The notes: generated from the sequence alone by a model not told the origin. A DNA stretch of 64,000 nucleotides from Paenibacillus xerothermodurans (GCF_002220865.2 NZ_NHRJ02000001.1:1-64000); one strand, 5' to 3'; numbered from the stretch's first letter, positions 1 to 8,795 are shown. Numbers and translations: made by a program.

Positions 1-70
1 CGTCATCCATGGTTTTCAAGTTATTTTCTTTTACAAAAGCCTTCACTTGGTCTTTGTTAAATCGAGCCAT
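1..70 (-). CDS. IS256-family transposase, N-terminal fragment
   Basis: The minus strand reads MARFNKDQVKAFVKENN followed by LKTMDD and then runs off the window. This beginning is typical of IS256-like transposases of Bacillales. An upstream in-frame ATG lies at 79, but a GAGAGG ribosome binding site sits about nine bases before the ATG at 70 and touches the earlier one, so 70 is preferred. The catalytic DDE domain would lie outside the window. Confidence 0.55.
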   Translation of the reverse strand, partial: MARFNKDQVKAFVKENNLKTMDD

Positions 71-150
71 TTCAGCCATCCTCTCAAACCAACCTTTCTT
101 CCATTTTAATGTATGGTTTGAGAGTTTACACAAAATATTTTACAGACTCA
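1..150 (-). mobile_element. Left end of an IS256-family insertion sequence, cut by the window edge
   Basis: The first 70 bases encode, on the minus strand, the N-terminus of an IS256-type transposase. The bases at about 121-150 (starting GAGAGTTTACACAAAAT) look like the terminal repeat seen at the ends of this family. Only the end of the element lies in the window, so intactness cannot be judged. Confidence 0.6.
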
Positions 151-266
151 ATTGTTGGTGTGGATATAGATTTTTTCATTAGACATTACTCAGAAGAAAT
201 TTATGAGAACGGTATACAGTGCAGGGATATGATTCGCTTATGTCAGGATTTATAGGGAAACCTATT

Positions 267-507
267 CTAATAATTTTCCAGTATAAGTGAGAGTATCGTC
301 AGATCTAATCTCGATTTACTTTCACCAAGTTCCTTGTTGTCTTTATATGCTTTTAGCTCGAGAATATATTTTTTCTCACGAGCATCCTCATTATTTTTCA
401 CACTTAGAGTCGGGCTCTAGTAAATAATATCACCTGACTTTATATCAGTATTTTTCCCTTTACTAAGCACTTGAGAATCAGGAGGGGTCCAAGAGAAACA
501 TTCTCCA
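267..507 (-). pseudogene. Decayed reading frame of unknown function
   Basis: A minus-strand frame reads RVLTIRTDGECFSW and continues to GDIIY, meets a TAG at 417-419, and then resumes in the same frame with SPTLSVKNNEDAREKKYI to a stop at 267-269. Coding-like sequence on both sides of one in-frame stop suggests a gene with a nonsense mutation. The 5' side is cut by the radC fragment on the other strand. I do not recognise the family. Confidence 0.35.
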
Positions 508-741
508 TCTGTCCTGATCGTCAACACGCGGCATGAGGTGGTCGCCATCCACCGGTGCCACGTAGGAACGTTAAACACGTCGGTGGCCGCAGCCGAAGTA
601 TGCAAGACCGCGATCTTGAATCATGCGGCGGGTCTCATTGCGGCACATAACCATCCGAGCGGCCACGTCGAGCTGTCAAAGCAGAATATGCAAATGACTA
701 CCACACTTATGGAAACCGGGCATGTTCTAGGGAGATCATGA
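508..741 (+). pseudogene. radC-like (JAB/MPN domain) fragment
   Basis: The frame reads SVLIVNTRHEVVAIHRCHVG, then about 30 residues on the metal-binding HNHPSG motif, and stops after GHVLGRS. RadC-family proteins continue from there into a LLDHIIIG-like segment holding the last metal ligand, which is missing, as is the whole N-terminal helix-hairpin-helix part. It is therefore a remnant of a RadC/YsaA-type gene, often found on mobile elements. Known family features: JAMM metalloprotease-like fold, role in DNA repair unclear. Confidence 0.6.
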
Positions 742-966
742 CATTATGGGCGGGCAACACGTCTATTGGTAGCAGGTGCAGCTTTGCCGTTGTTACAGTC
801 CCGTGCCTTTCCGAAACGCTCATTGAATTTTTCAATCAACGGGATACACCGCTCCTGCATAAAGCACTCACCGAAATGTAAGTAAATAACAGATAAGTGC
901 GTACTTCTAGTCCACTGTGCTTCACAGTAAAATATAAAACATCCCACGTGAAGGAGGATGTTCAGA

Positions 967-1947
967 TTGAAATTCACTTATTTAGGAAAGTCAGGATTAA
1001 AAGTGAGTCGTCTGTGCTTGGGCACAATGAACTTTGGCGTGGACACAGATGAGCAGCAGGCGTTCCGGATTATGGATGCAGCCGTAGACGCTGGCATCAA
1101 TTTCTTTGATACAGCCAATGTGTACGGGTGGGGAGAGAACGCAGGTCGTACGGAAGAGATTATTGGGCGTTGGTTTGCACAAGGAGGCGGACATCGTGAG
1201 AAGGTAGTGCTCGCCACTAAGGTGTACGGCGATATGCACGATCCGGCCGATGGCCCAAACCGGGAAGGTGGCTTATCCGCGTACAAAATCCGCCGTCACC
1301 TCGACGCCTCGTTGCGCCGCTTACAAACCGATCACATCGAATTGTATCAAATGCACCATGTAGATCGAAATGTTTCATGGGACGAATTGTGGGAGGCATT
1401 CCAAGTGCATCTGCTGGCTGGTAAGATCGGCTATATCGGCTCTAGCAATTTTGCCGGCCGCGATTTAGTGAAAGCCCAGTGCGAAGCCAAAAATCACCGG
1501 ATGCTCGGACTGATTTCCGAACAGCACAAGTATAGCCTTCTTTGCCGGTTGCCTGAGCTCGAGGTGCTCCCGGCAGCGGAAGAACTGGGCCTTGGCGTGA
1601 TTGCCTGGAGCCCACTGGATGGAGGGTTACTCGGTGGCAACGCACTCAAGCCGGCCGAGGGTTCCCGCCGCGCAAATGATCCTAAGCGGGTGGAAAAACA
1701 TCGCGCACAGTTGGAGCAATTCGGCGCGTTGTGCCGCGAGCTGGGTGAATCAGAGGCTAATGTCGCGCTGGCTTGGACGCTGGCTCATCCGGCGATGACT
1801 GCACCCATCATCGGTCCGCGCACATTAGAGCACCTGCAAGCCGCACTGCGCGTGGTAGATATCCGTTTGGATGAGAGCACTTTGAACAAGCTGGATGAGA
1901 TTTTCCCTGGCCCCGGGGGCGATGCGCCTCGCGCATACGCCTGGTAA
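967..1947 (+). CDS. Aldo/keto reductase
   Basis: This predicted cytoplasmic NADPH-dependent oxidoreductase of 326 residues begins KFTYLGKSGLKVSRL, typical of the YajO/Kv-beta-like branch. The catalytic tetrad can be read: Asp48 in FFDTA, Tyr53 in NVYGWG, the Lys of VVLATK and the His of YQMHH. The C-terminal PIIGPRTLEHL segment forms the usual cofactor loop. A start at ATG 958 would touch the AAGGAGG at 950-956, so the TTG at 967, ten bases downstream, is the likelier start. No operon partner is visible and the substrate cannot be predicted. The chain looks intact. Confidence 0.88.
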   Translation: MKFTYLGKSGLKVSRLCLGTMNFGVDTDEQQAFRIMDAAVDAGINFFDTANVYGWGENAGRTEEIIGRWFAQGGGHREKVVLATKVYGDMHDPADGPNREGGLSAYKIRRHLDASLRRLQTDHIELYQMHHVDRNVSWDELWEAFQVHLLAGKIGYIGSSNFAGRDLVKAQCEAKNHRMLGLISEQHKYSLLCRLPELEVLPAAEELGLGVIAWSPLDGGLLGGNALKPAEGSRRANDPKRVEKHRAQLEQFGALCRELGESEANVALAWTLAHPAMTAPIIGPRTLEHLQAALRVVDIRLDESTLNKLDEIFPGPGGDAPRAYAW

Positions 1948-2273
1948 GATCACGTACATTCCGCACCGCGCACGGTTTTTCATACCGTCTGAATAAGCGG
2001 CTGGTTTATATGGGCGATCGCTGAAGAGCTCCGATAGCGTGTGACACTGGCCCGCAAAAGGACACATGATAAATACCAGGCGGTAGCTCAAGTTTATAGC
2101 GCAGGTAAGCCTGCACGCGACTTTAGCGTGCAGGCTGTATGCGTTGCACGCGTTAAGTCCCATATTTTACGAACGCTGCTCAACAACTCTCATTACAAAA
2201 TAATTCGGACAAATTATAATGGCCGCAAGTATGTTACAATACACACATTGTTACATCTAGGAGGCGGCGTTAT
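1948..2273. other. Intergenic stretch with one perfect hairpin
   Basis: No gene is supported here. The stretch holds a perfect 10-bp inverted repeat, GCCTGCACGC at 2109-2118 and GCGTGCAGGC at 2126-2135, with a 7-base loop. No T-run follows, so it is not a classical terminator. Confidence 0.5.
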
Positions 2274-2714
2274 ATGTCCAACTTTAACGAATCGAGCTAC
2301 GATTGCGTAAATGATTTTCCGCTGCATTGGGTTCGGGGAAATCAGCTTGGGATTCTTCTCAGCGTTGTGGCAAGTGTGCTCACGCAGCAAGCTTGGGTGC
2401 TTGTCATTCCACTTGCGGTGCAGCTGATCAGCCGCTGGGCTGGAATCCGCTACAATATTTTTGTTCGAATTTTTTCCCCCATCTTCCCGAAAAGCTCTCG
2501 CACAGAAAGCCGGGAACTCCTTCGTTTCAATAATCTGTTGGCGATTCTGATGCTGGCGGTGGCGCTCATCGCCTGGCTGTTGCAGGCAACGGTCCTTATG
2601 TATACCAGTTTGATTATACTGAGTACTGCCGTGGTCGCCGCGTTATTCGGATTTTGCATGGGTTGCTTTATGTATTTTCAATGGAAGCAATTCAAGGCTC
2701 GGCGGCGGACATAA
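2274..2714 (+). CDS. DUF4395-type integral membrane protein
   Basis: This 146-residue protein has four hydrophobic segments (roughly residues 26-50, 53-66, 85-107 and 109-136) and a basic tail ending FKARRRT. The layout and the RFNN segment fit the DUF4395 family of small bacterial membrane proteins, whose function is unknown. The start is well placed behind AGGAGGCGG. A terminator follows, so the gene is probably monocistronic. Confidence 0.7.
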   Translation: MSNFNESSYDCVNDFPLHWVRGNQLGILLSVVASVLTQQAWVLVIPLAVQLISRWAGIRYNIFVRIFSPIFPKSSRTESRELLRFNNLLAILMLAVALIAWLLQATVLMYTSLIILSTAVVAALFGFCMGCFMYFQWKQFKARRRT

Positions 2715-2745
2715 TTAAAAGCCATTTCGAAACAAGAGGAAAAGC

Positions 2746-2779
2746 GCTCCGTGACGGCATGTTGTCAGGAGCATTTTTT
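2746..2779 (+). terminator. Intrinsic terminator after the DUF4395 gene
   Basis: GCTCC (2746-2750) pairs with GGAGC (2768-2772), extended inward by TGAC/GTCA with one bulge. TTTTTT follows at 2774-2779. Confidence 0.8.
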
Positions 2780-2941
2780 ATTGTTCTGTAGCAATGGCAA
2801 AGGTGGACGGCTGATGCACTTGAAATGAAATAAAAGGGCCTTAGCTTGGTCATGACGTCAACTCTAGCTAACAAGAAGCGCAGCACTTCCACAGACAGTT
2901 CAATTTAGTCAGCTCGAAGTCAGCGGTAAGGAGATGGGGAA

Positions 2942-3424
2942 GTGGAGCAAAAAATCGTTATCCAAAAAGTTAATCAACTTGATACAGCTTCGTTGATGTT
3001 GTTGGTCGGAGAAAGCTCATACGAAGGATTCCGTCATGTTAAACGATTGGTAAACGACTATGAAGATGGGGCGAACAAATTCGATGAGCCTGGAGAAGCA
3101 CTGTTTATTGCTTATCAACACGACAATATTGTGGGCGTATGCGGTTTGAATCGAGATCCTTATTCGAATAACAAAGATGTTGGTCGTGCTCGGAGATTAT
3201 ACGTATCCCCCAGAGCACGTCGATCCGGGATCGCGCGAATGTTGATGGATTCGGTGGTTGCCGAAGCCACGAAACACTATAAAATGCTTGTGCTCAAGAC
3301 CCATAATCCAATAGCCGATGCTTTTTATCGCTCTATTGGTTTTTCTGTTGATTGTGATTCAGAAAACAACAGTCATTTTCTCCGGTTAGAACGCCACACA
3401 CCTAGCGACGTCTTTACATCATAG
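2942..3424 (+). CDS. GNAT family N-acetyltransferase
   Basis: This 160-residue single-domain protein carries the acetyl-CoA binding motif A around residues 85-105 (LYVSPRARRSGIARMLM, with the RRSGIA turn) and the later NPIADAFYRSIGF segment typical of motif B. It starts at a GTG preceded by AAGGAGATGG at suitable spacing. GNAT proteins transfer acetyl groups to amines of small molecules or proteins. The substrate cannot be told from sequence. It stands alone between two terminator-like structures. Confidence 0.85.
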   Translation: MEQKIVIQKVNQLDTASLMLLVGESSYEGFRHVKRLVNDYEDGANKFDEPGEALFIAYQHDNIVGVCGLNRDPYSNNKDVGRARRLYVSPRARRSGIARMLMDSVVAEATKHYKMLVLKTHNPIADAFYRSIGFSVDCDSENNSHFLRLERHTPSDVFTS

Positions 3425-3467
3425 GCAATGACACAACACATGAAATCGCCCTGACCAGGCATTAGAC

Positions 3468-3646
3468 TATAATATTTAAGTAATCTGTCTATAAAGCCCA
3501 GGGTTGGCGATATGTATTGAGCTCATGATAATTAACGCGGTCCCAAGGGGGACAGCTCACTAATGGCCGATGTGCTTCAATTTATGAATGGAAGCGAATG
3601 TGGAGGACGTAGCCCAAGCGAAAAGCGGGAGCGTTCTCTTTTTTTT
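3468..3646 (+). ncRNA. Candidate structured small RNA
   Basis: A TATAAT box at 3468-3473 (without a clear -35) precedes a stretch with no reading frame that holds nested inverted repeats: TGAGCT/AGCTCA enclosing GTCCC/GGGAC near 3517-3561, then a strong hairpin with a T-run at 3603-3646. This organisation suits a short independent transcript. No known RNA family was recognised. It could instead be the distal terminator of the GNAT gene plus spacer. Confidence 0.3.
3603..3646 (+). terminator. Strong intrinsic terminator upstream of selB
   Basis: GAGGACG (3603-3609) pairs with CGTTCTC (3632-3638) through one G-U pair, with an inner CCC/GGG helix, followed by eight T residues. It insulates the selenocysteine locus from upstream transcription. 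Confidence 0.75.
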
Positions 3647-3716
3647 GGATGTCTCTATTTCGCGGTTCAAATCACAGTCGCCTTTGGAAATATTTGTTAG
3701 CTACCTATGCACTGCT

Positions 3717-3745
3717 TTGATAGGCTGAGCAATAGTAAGTATAAT
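3717..3745 (+). promoter_or_regulatory. selB promoter (sigma-A type)
   Basis: TTGATA at 3717-3722 and TATAAT at 3740-3745 are separated by exactly 17 bases. Transcription would start near 3752 and leave a leader of almost 200 bases before selB. Confidence 0.7.
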
Positions 3746-3751
3746 ACATTC

Positions 3752-3946
3752 GGTGTGCAAGTTTCGTGAGTTTCTAAACAGCCGATAGCAGATCCGATAA
3801 TGCAGAGGCAGTTTACTGTCAGGGCATGATTCGTATCGGCAGAAAAGCCATCTCAGTCCGTCAATTGCAGACCCAACAGTGTTTGGATATCGGTTGTTAG
3901 TACCATATTTAATGATATAGGACCTTAATAAGAGAAGGTGGACCAC
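3752..3946 (+). promoter_or_regulatory. Long untranslated leader of selB
   Basis: This leader is unusually long and contains a long-range perfect 7-bp pairing, GCCGATA at 3781-3787 with TATCGGC at 3834-3840, around a smaller CAGT/ACTG hairpin. In E. coli a SECIS-like element in the selAB leader lets SelB regulate its own synthesis. A comparable role here is only an inference. Confidence 0.3.
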
Positions 3947-5869
3947 ATGAAACCTCACTATTTTACAATTGGCATGGCCGGTCATATTGATCATGGAAAA
4001 ACTTCCTTAACCAAAGCTCTAACGAACGTAGATACCGATCGCTTGAAGGAAGAGAAGGAGCGGAAAATCTCTATAGAGTTGGGGTACGCGCCTTTTCCGT
4101 TGGATGAGTACAAAACGTCGATAGTAGATGTGCCGGGACACGAAAAATTTATTCGTCAAATGATCGCCGGTGTGGCCGGGATTGATCTGGTGATCCTGGT
4201 CATTGCCGCAGACGAAGGTGTCATGCCTCAAACAGAAGAACATATTGAGATCTTATCTTTTTTAGGAATTGAGCATGGCATTATTGCCGTAACAAAAGTG
4301 GATCGGGTGGAGCAGGACTTCATCGAATTGATCGAAGAAGATATTAAATCAACGGTGAAGAGCACGATATTCGAACATGCCGACATCGTATTTGTAGACA
4401 GTATAACGGGCACAGGATTAACAAATTTACGGTTAACAATCAAACAAAATTTGAGTAAGCTTCCGCAAAGGAATGCAATTGGAGCTTTTCGTCTTCCCAT
4501 CGACCAGGTATTTACCGTCCAAGGACAAGGAACGGTTGTGCGCGGCACTGTATACGAAGGCACCATAGAGACAGGTGATGTTTTAACGGTTCTACCACAG
4601 AATGTATCTGTAAAAGCAAGGAAGCTGCATGTTCATAATCAGGAGAAGGAAGTGGCTGTCGCCGGTCAGAGGGTAGCAATTAATCTAAGCGGCTTAACCA
4701 AGGAAGAGCTCAAGCGGGGAGATGTCCTCGTTTCATCCGGTGAATTCCCAATGAGCGACACAATAGATATCTCGCTTACAACGGTGCATGATCTACAATT
4801 CCCGGTGAAGCAGCGTGCCCCCATTAAATTTCATTCAGCGACATCAGAAGTCATGGGCAAAATTATTTTTTTTGACCGCAAAGAACTGCACAAGAGTGAA
4901 GAGATACTGTGTCAGATTCGGTTGGAGGAGAAGATCATGATAAAACGAGGAGATCGGTTTGTCATTCGTCGTCCATCTCCTGTTGAAACAATTGGCGGCG
5001 GCTGGGTCATCGATCCATTGGGCGAAAAGCAAAAGTTTGGTGAAAAGACGATACAGAAGCTGGAACGAAAAAAAGAAGGCAGTCCGACAGAGAGAATACT
5101 AGATGCTTTACATTCCCTGCAATTGGTGACAAAAAAAGAGCTGCTTCAATTTACATCCATACCTGTGGAGACAATGGGTGAAGCACTGAACGTAGCGTTG
5201 ACGGAAAACTCTATCGTAGAATTAGACTCAGACGTATTTACTTCGAAGGCTGTATATGAAGATGCTAAAAGCCAGCTTTTTGAGCTTGTGCGTAAATACC
5301 ATGCAGTTTATCCATTGCGAACCGGAATGAACAAAGCCGAATGCATGAAAGCCCTGGATAAGAAGATCCCGGCCAGATTAACGGAAATAGTCATCGATAA
5401 GGAAGTGGAAGAAGGAATTTTGGCTAAAAATAAACAATACATCGCAGTTTTCGGATTTAAGCCACACTTTCCGGATTCATGGAAAAATCGGTTGGAACAT
5501 GCATTCGCACGATTACAGGACGACGAATTAGCAGTTAAGCCATGGAATGAATATATGACGAATGAAAAAGTGCCTGAAAAGCTTTACCCGGAGGTCACAC
5601 ATTTTTTGCTGCAAAATCAGTTAGCTTTTCCGTTGGATGAGTCGCATTTGATTCATCGAGACGTATTTGTTGCACAGCTCAAAAAGCTCTATGAAGCCAC
5701 TTCAGGCCAAGCCTTTGGCGTGCAAGAAGCGAAAGCTGGTATCGCGGCTTCAAGAAAAAACTTGATCTTATTTTTGGAACTGCTTGATCAATTGAAGATT
5801 ACGCAAAGAACGGAAGAAAAACGAATCTGGGTCAAAGAATCCTGTCCCGTGCATTTTGAAGACGCCTAA
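3947..5869 (+). CDS. selB: Selenocysteine-specific elongation factor SelB
   Basis: This 640-residue GTPase carries selenocysteyl-tRNA to ribosomes stalled at a UGA with a SECIS hairpin. The N-terminal EF-Tu-like part shows the GTPase motifs GHIDHGKT (residues 12-19), DVPGHE, and TKVD, then beta-barrel domains. The C-terminal third (about residues 380-640) is rich in charged helices, as in the winged-helix repeats that bind SECIS RNA. A GTG at 3938 is in frame, but ATG 3947 fits the GAAGGTG ribosome binding site and the usual MKPHYFTIGMAGHIDHG beginning. It heads the cluster with its own promoter, and selD follows 87 bases downstream. Confidence 0.97.
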   Translation: MKPHYFTIGMAGHIDHGKTSLTKALTNVDTDRLKEEKERKISIELGYAPFPLDEYKTSIVDVPGHEKFIRQMIAGVAGIDLVILVIAADEGVMPQTEEHIEILSFLGIEHGIIAVTKVDRVEQDFIELIEEDIKSTVKSTIFEHADIVFVDSITGTGLTNLRLTIKQNLSKLPQRNAIGAFRLPIDQVFTVQGQGTVVRGTVYEGTIETGDVLTVLPQNVSVKARKLHVHNQEKEVAVAGQRVAINLSGLTKEELKRGDVLVSSGEFPMSDTIDISLTTVHDLQFPVKQRAPIKFHSATSEVMGKIIFFDRKELHKSEEILCQIRLEEKIMIKRGDRFVIRRPSPVETIGGGWVIDPLGEKQKFGEKTIQKLERKKEGSPTERILDALHSLQLVTKKELLQFTSIPVETMGEALNVALTENSIVELDSDVFTSKAVYEDAKSQLFELVRKYHAVYPLRTGMNKAECMKALDKKIPARLTEIVIDKEVEEGILAKNKQYIAVFGFKPHFPDSWKNRLEHAFARLQDDELAVKPWNEYMTNEKVPEKLYPEVTHFLLQNQLAFPLDESHLIHRDVFVAQLKKLYEATSGQAFGVQEAKAGIAASRKNLILFLELLDQLKITQRTEEKRIWVKESCPVHFEDA

Positions 5870-5887
5870 TTTTATGATAACATCCTA

Positions 5888-5909
5888 TTATGTAAGCTAT
5901 CTTACATAA
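5888..5909. promoter_or_regulatory. Perfect inverted repeat between selB and selD (candidate operator)
   Basis: TTATGTAAG (5888-5896) and CTTACATAA (5901-5909) are exact reverse complements around CTAT. No T-run follows, so a terminator is unlikely. The core TATGTAAGnTAnnTTACA at 5889-5906 recurs in front of selA, which suggests binding by a common regulator. Confidence 0.5.
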
Positions 5910-5956
5910 GTGACTATTCAAGTAAAGGTATATCCTCAGGAGGGAGGTGCGCACCT

Positions 5957-7009
5957 ATGGCACAAGGCGATAAGTTAAAATTAACTCATTTATCCAGCAA
6001 GGGTGGCTGAGGCTGCAAAATTGGTCCTGAGGACCTGGCGCAAGTTTTGCGTCATTTACCTAAAAATGCTCCAAATGCAAACCTGCTAGTTGGAATCGAT
6101 ACTTCTGACGATGCAGGCGTTTATAAGATTTCCGAGGACACGGCCTTGATTCAAACCGTGGATTATTTCACTCCGATAGTGGATGATCCCCGCATGTTCG
6201 GTCAGATTGCCGCGGCCAACGCGCTTAGCGATGTATACGCAATGGGTGGCAAGCCGCTAACTGTCATGAACATCGTGGGCTTTCCCGTGAGCAAGCTTGA
6301 TATGTCCGTTCTGGCGGAGATACTGCAAGGTGCAAGCGAGAAGGTGCAGGAGTCCGGTGCCGTACTCGTTGGCGGACATTCCATCGATGACCAGGAGCCG
6401 AAATTCGGCATGTCTGTCACGGGCGTCGTCCATCCTGACAAAGTATGGACCAACAGCGGGGCTAAATCCGGGGATGCTTTGCTTTTAACCAAGCCGATCG
6501 GTGTGGGCATTCAAACCACAGCCATTAAAAAGGATGCGCTGACCGATCAGCAATTGGACCATGTAATGAAAACGATGGCGACACTTAATAAGACGGCTTC
6601 TGAGGTATTGCAGCAATTTGACGTGCATGCATGTACCGATGTAACGGGGTTCGGGCTTTTAGGCCATGCGAAAGAGATGGCATCGGGCGCTGACGTTGGT
6701 ATGGAAATTTTCGCGGATAAGGTACCTGTACTCGATGGAACGAGGAAGTTGGCGGAGGATGGATTTGTTCCTGGAGGCACGAAGTCGAACCACAGATGGC
6801 TGAAAGACAATGTACAATACGCTGGCACCGTTGATGAAATTACGCAGCTGATTTTATGCGACGCCATAACCTCTGGTGGTTTGCTTGTCGCACTACCGCA
6901 AGAGCAAGCTGAGAAGGCGGTACAAAAGCTTGTTGAAGCTGGAGTGGAGTATGCGGCTTTGGTTGGCCGGGTAGTGAGCGAGCATGCCAAGACTATTGTC
7001 GTAAGCTAA
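5957..7009 (+). CDS. selD: Selenide, water dikinase SelD, itself a selenoprotein
   Basis: SelD makes monoselenophosphate from selenide and ATP, the selenium donor for SelA. The frame opens at ATG 5957 behind GGGAGGTG and reads to HLSSKGG, then TGA at 6008-6010 as codon 18, then GCKIGPEDL. The catalytic site GGUGCK thus has selenocysteine where many SelDs have cysteine, and the essential Lys21 is present. The remaining sequence carries the expected DYFTPIVDDP, NALSDVYAMGG and GGHSIDDQEPK segments of the ATP-binding fold. Total length is 350 residues with Sec counted, normal for the family. A gene call that ends at TGA would start wrongly near 6047 and lose the active site. Confidence 0.96.
6011..6050 (+). 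promoter_or_regulatory. SECIS-like hairpin of selD
   Basis: Directly after the UGA, GCAAAA (6015-6020) pairs with TTTTGC (6045-6050), and an apical helix GGTCC (6023-6027) pairs with GGACC (6031-6035) around TGA. The apical loop lies 17-20 bases behind the UGA, in the range known for bacterial SECIS elements. Confidence 0.75.
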
Positions 7010-7022
7010 TTCATGCAAAAAA

Positions 7023-7056
7023 GATTCCTGTTGTGACAAACAGGAGTCTTTTTTTA
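7023..7056 (+). terminator. Intrinsic terminator after selD
   Basis: GATTCCTGTT (7023-7032) pairs with AACAGGAGTC (7039-7048) with one G-U pair, followed by a run of seven or more T. It implies that selA has its own promoter. Confidence 0.85.
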
Positions 7057-7304
7057 TTCTATCGATTGAGCCAAGAGGTTTCGGGATATCTTGATATATT
7101 CGTTGTTGAATCCCAGGTGTTACTTCAGTGGAATTCCATCAAAAAAGTATTCTGCGGGTTTTGCATTATCAAACGGGCAATGGCCACACAGTGCTTTTGC
7201 CCTCCGCTGAAATTTCTATCCTTTGCTCCATAAATCATGCCGCTGGAACCAATGATGCCAATGCACGCATAAAATCACCGACTAAGGTTGGAAGCCCAAT
7301 GTAT

Positions 7305-7341
7305 TTGAGAATAATTAAAATTGTATGTAAGATACATTACA
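7305..7341 (+). promoter_or_regulatory. selA promoter with overlapping operator-like motif
   Basis: TTGAGA at 7305-7310 and TAAGAT at 7328-7333 stand 17 bases apart. The motif TATGTAAGATACATTACA at 7324-7341 covers the -10 box and matches 15 of 18 positions of the element before selD. A protein bound here would block RNA polymerase. The rest of 7057-7373 holds no gene; the open frame upstream of selA is only an extension of its frame. Confidence 0.55.
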
Positions 7342-7373
7342 AAGAAACAGGAATTAACGAGGGAGACATAGTG

Positions 7374-8795
7374 ATGAACATCAGCACAGAGCAAAGGGGT
7401 ATGCTCAGGGCCATACCTGCGATACATCGGCTCATCGAGCAACCGTTGGTGCAGCAGCTCAGAATGGATACGAATGTTCCCCATGAATTTATCGTCTATG
7501 CAGCAAAGCAGCTGACCGATGAATGGCGTGAACAGATTCTGACTGCATCAATACAGATTATGAATGAACAGCAGGTGCTCGAACATATGGAGCGGGATTT
7601 GTATAAAAAAATGACAGAATGGCTATCGCCGCGCCTACGCAGAGTGATCAACGGCACCGGTGTGGTCTTACATACCAATCTTGGACGGGCCCTGCTCAGT
7701 GAAACCGCTGTGAAACAAGTCATCGAAGCCGCGGCCTATTATTCCAATTTGGAATACGACATTCAAGGCGGAGAAAGAGGATCGCGGCACAGTCATGTGG
7801 AGGACCTGATCTGTCGGCTTACCGGAGCTGAAGCAGCCATGGTCGTCAATAATAATGCGGCTGCAGTTTACTTGATTTTGCGGGAAATGGCCAAAAACAA
7901 AGAGGTGATTGTATCAAGAGGGCAGTTGGTTGAAATCGGCGGATCGTTTCGGGTATCCGAAATTATGGCGGAAAGCGGAGCGAAGCTGGTTGAAGTGGGG
8001 ACGAGCAATAAGACCCATCTTTATGATTACGAACGGGCTGTGCATGAAGAGACCTCATTACTCATGAAGGTGCATACGAGTAACTTTCGTTCCATTGGTT
8101 TTACCAGCTCGGTCTCCACTGAGGAACTAGCGGCACTTGGCAGGAAATACGCAATTCCTGTATATGAAGATTTGGGAAGCGGGGTACTCTACGACTTACG
8201 GCAGCATGGCATTGGTGATGAGCCCTTAGTTCAAGAGGTGATCAAAGCGGGAGCGGATCTTGTATCATTCAGTGGGGACAAGCTGTTGGGCGGTCCGCAA
8301 GCGGGAATCATTGCAGGCAATAAGCGTTGGATTGATAAATTAAAGAAAAATCAGCTGGCTAGGGTGCTCAGGGTGGATAAGATGACATTGGGAGGACTGG
8401 AAGCAACCCTTCGAATGTATTTGATTCCTGAACAAGCTAGAAAAGAAATACCTACTTTAAGAGACATTTTGAGTTCAGTGCAGGAAATTGAAGAAAAAGC
8501 ACAGCACTTCATGACTCTAGTGGGAACGGATCAAAACATCACTATGAGCTTGATCGACGATGAATCGGCGGTTGGCGGCGGCACTTTGCCTGGAATTACC
8601 TTGCGTACGAAAGCTGTTGCACTTCAGTTCCCCGAATGGCCTGCGCATCATGCAGAAGAGAAGCTGCGAATGGGCACTCCTTCCGTCATTGTGCGTGTGG
8701 TTAAAGAGCAGGTGCGAATTGACTTTCGTACCATCATGAAGGAAGATATAGAGCTTTTGGCGGAGGCTGTGAAAAGGATTACTAAGCAGCGCTGA
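7374..8795 (+). CDS. selA: L-seryl-tRNA(Sec) selenium transferase SelA
   Basis: SelA converts seryl-tRNA(Sec) to selenocysteyl-tRNA(Sec) with selenophosphate, using pyridoxal phosphate. The 473-residue protein begins NISTEQRGMLRAIPAIHRLI, shows RVINGTGVVLHTNLGRALLS near residue 90 and the cofactor lysine at Lys303 in SFSGDKLLGGPQAG. The later LRVDKMTLGGLEATLRMY and the C-terminal GTPSVIVRV are typical. The open frame extends upstream to 7128, but ATG 7374 has a GAGGGAG site eight bases before it and gives the family's usual beginning. Length and motifs indicate an intact enzyme. Confidence 0.97.
   Translation: MNISTEQRGMLRAIPAIHRLIEQPLVQQLRMDTNVPHEFIVYAAKQLTDEWREQILTASIQIMNEQQVLEHMERDLYKKMTEWLSPRLRRVINGTGVVLHTNLGRALLSETAVKQVIEAAAYYSNLEYDIQGGERGSRHSHVEDLICRLTGAEAAMVVNNNAAAVYLILREMAKNKEVIVSRGQLVEIGGSFRVSEIMAESGAKLVEVGTSNKTHLYDYERAVHEETSLLMKVHTSNFRSIGFTSSVSTEELAALGRKYAIPVYEDLGSGVLYDLRQHGIGDEPLVQEVIKAGADLVSFSGDKLLGGPQAGIIAGNKRWIDKLKKNQLARVLRVDKMTLGGLEATLRMYLIPEQARKEIPTLRDILSSVQEIEEKAQHFMTLVGTDQNITMSLIDDESAVGGGTLPGITLRTKAVALQFPEWPAHHAEEKLRMGTPSVIVRVVKEQVRIDFRTIMKEDIELLAEAVKRITKQR

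Noticed and set aside
5888-5909. Terminator between selB and selD
   Set aside because: The inverted repeat is AT-rich and not followed by a T-run, and its core recurs at the selA promoter, which fits an operator better.
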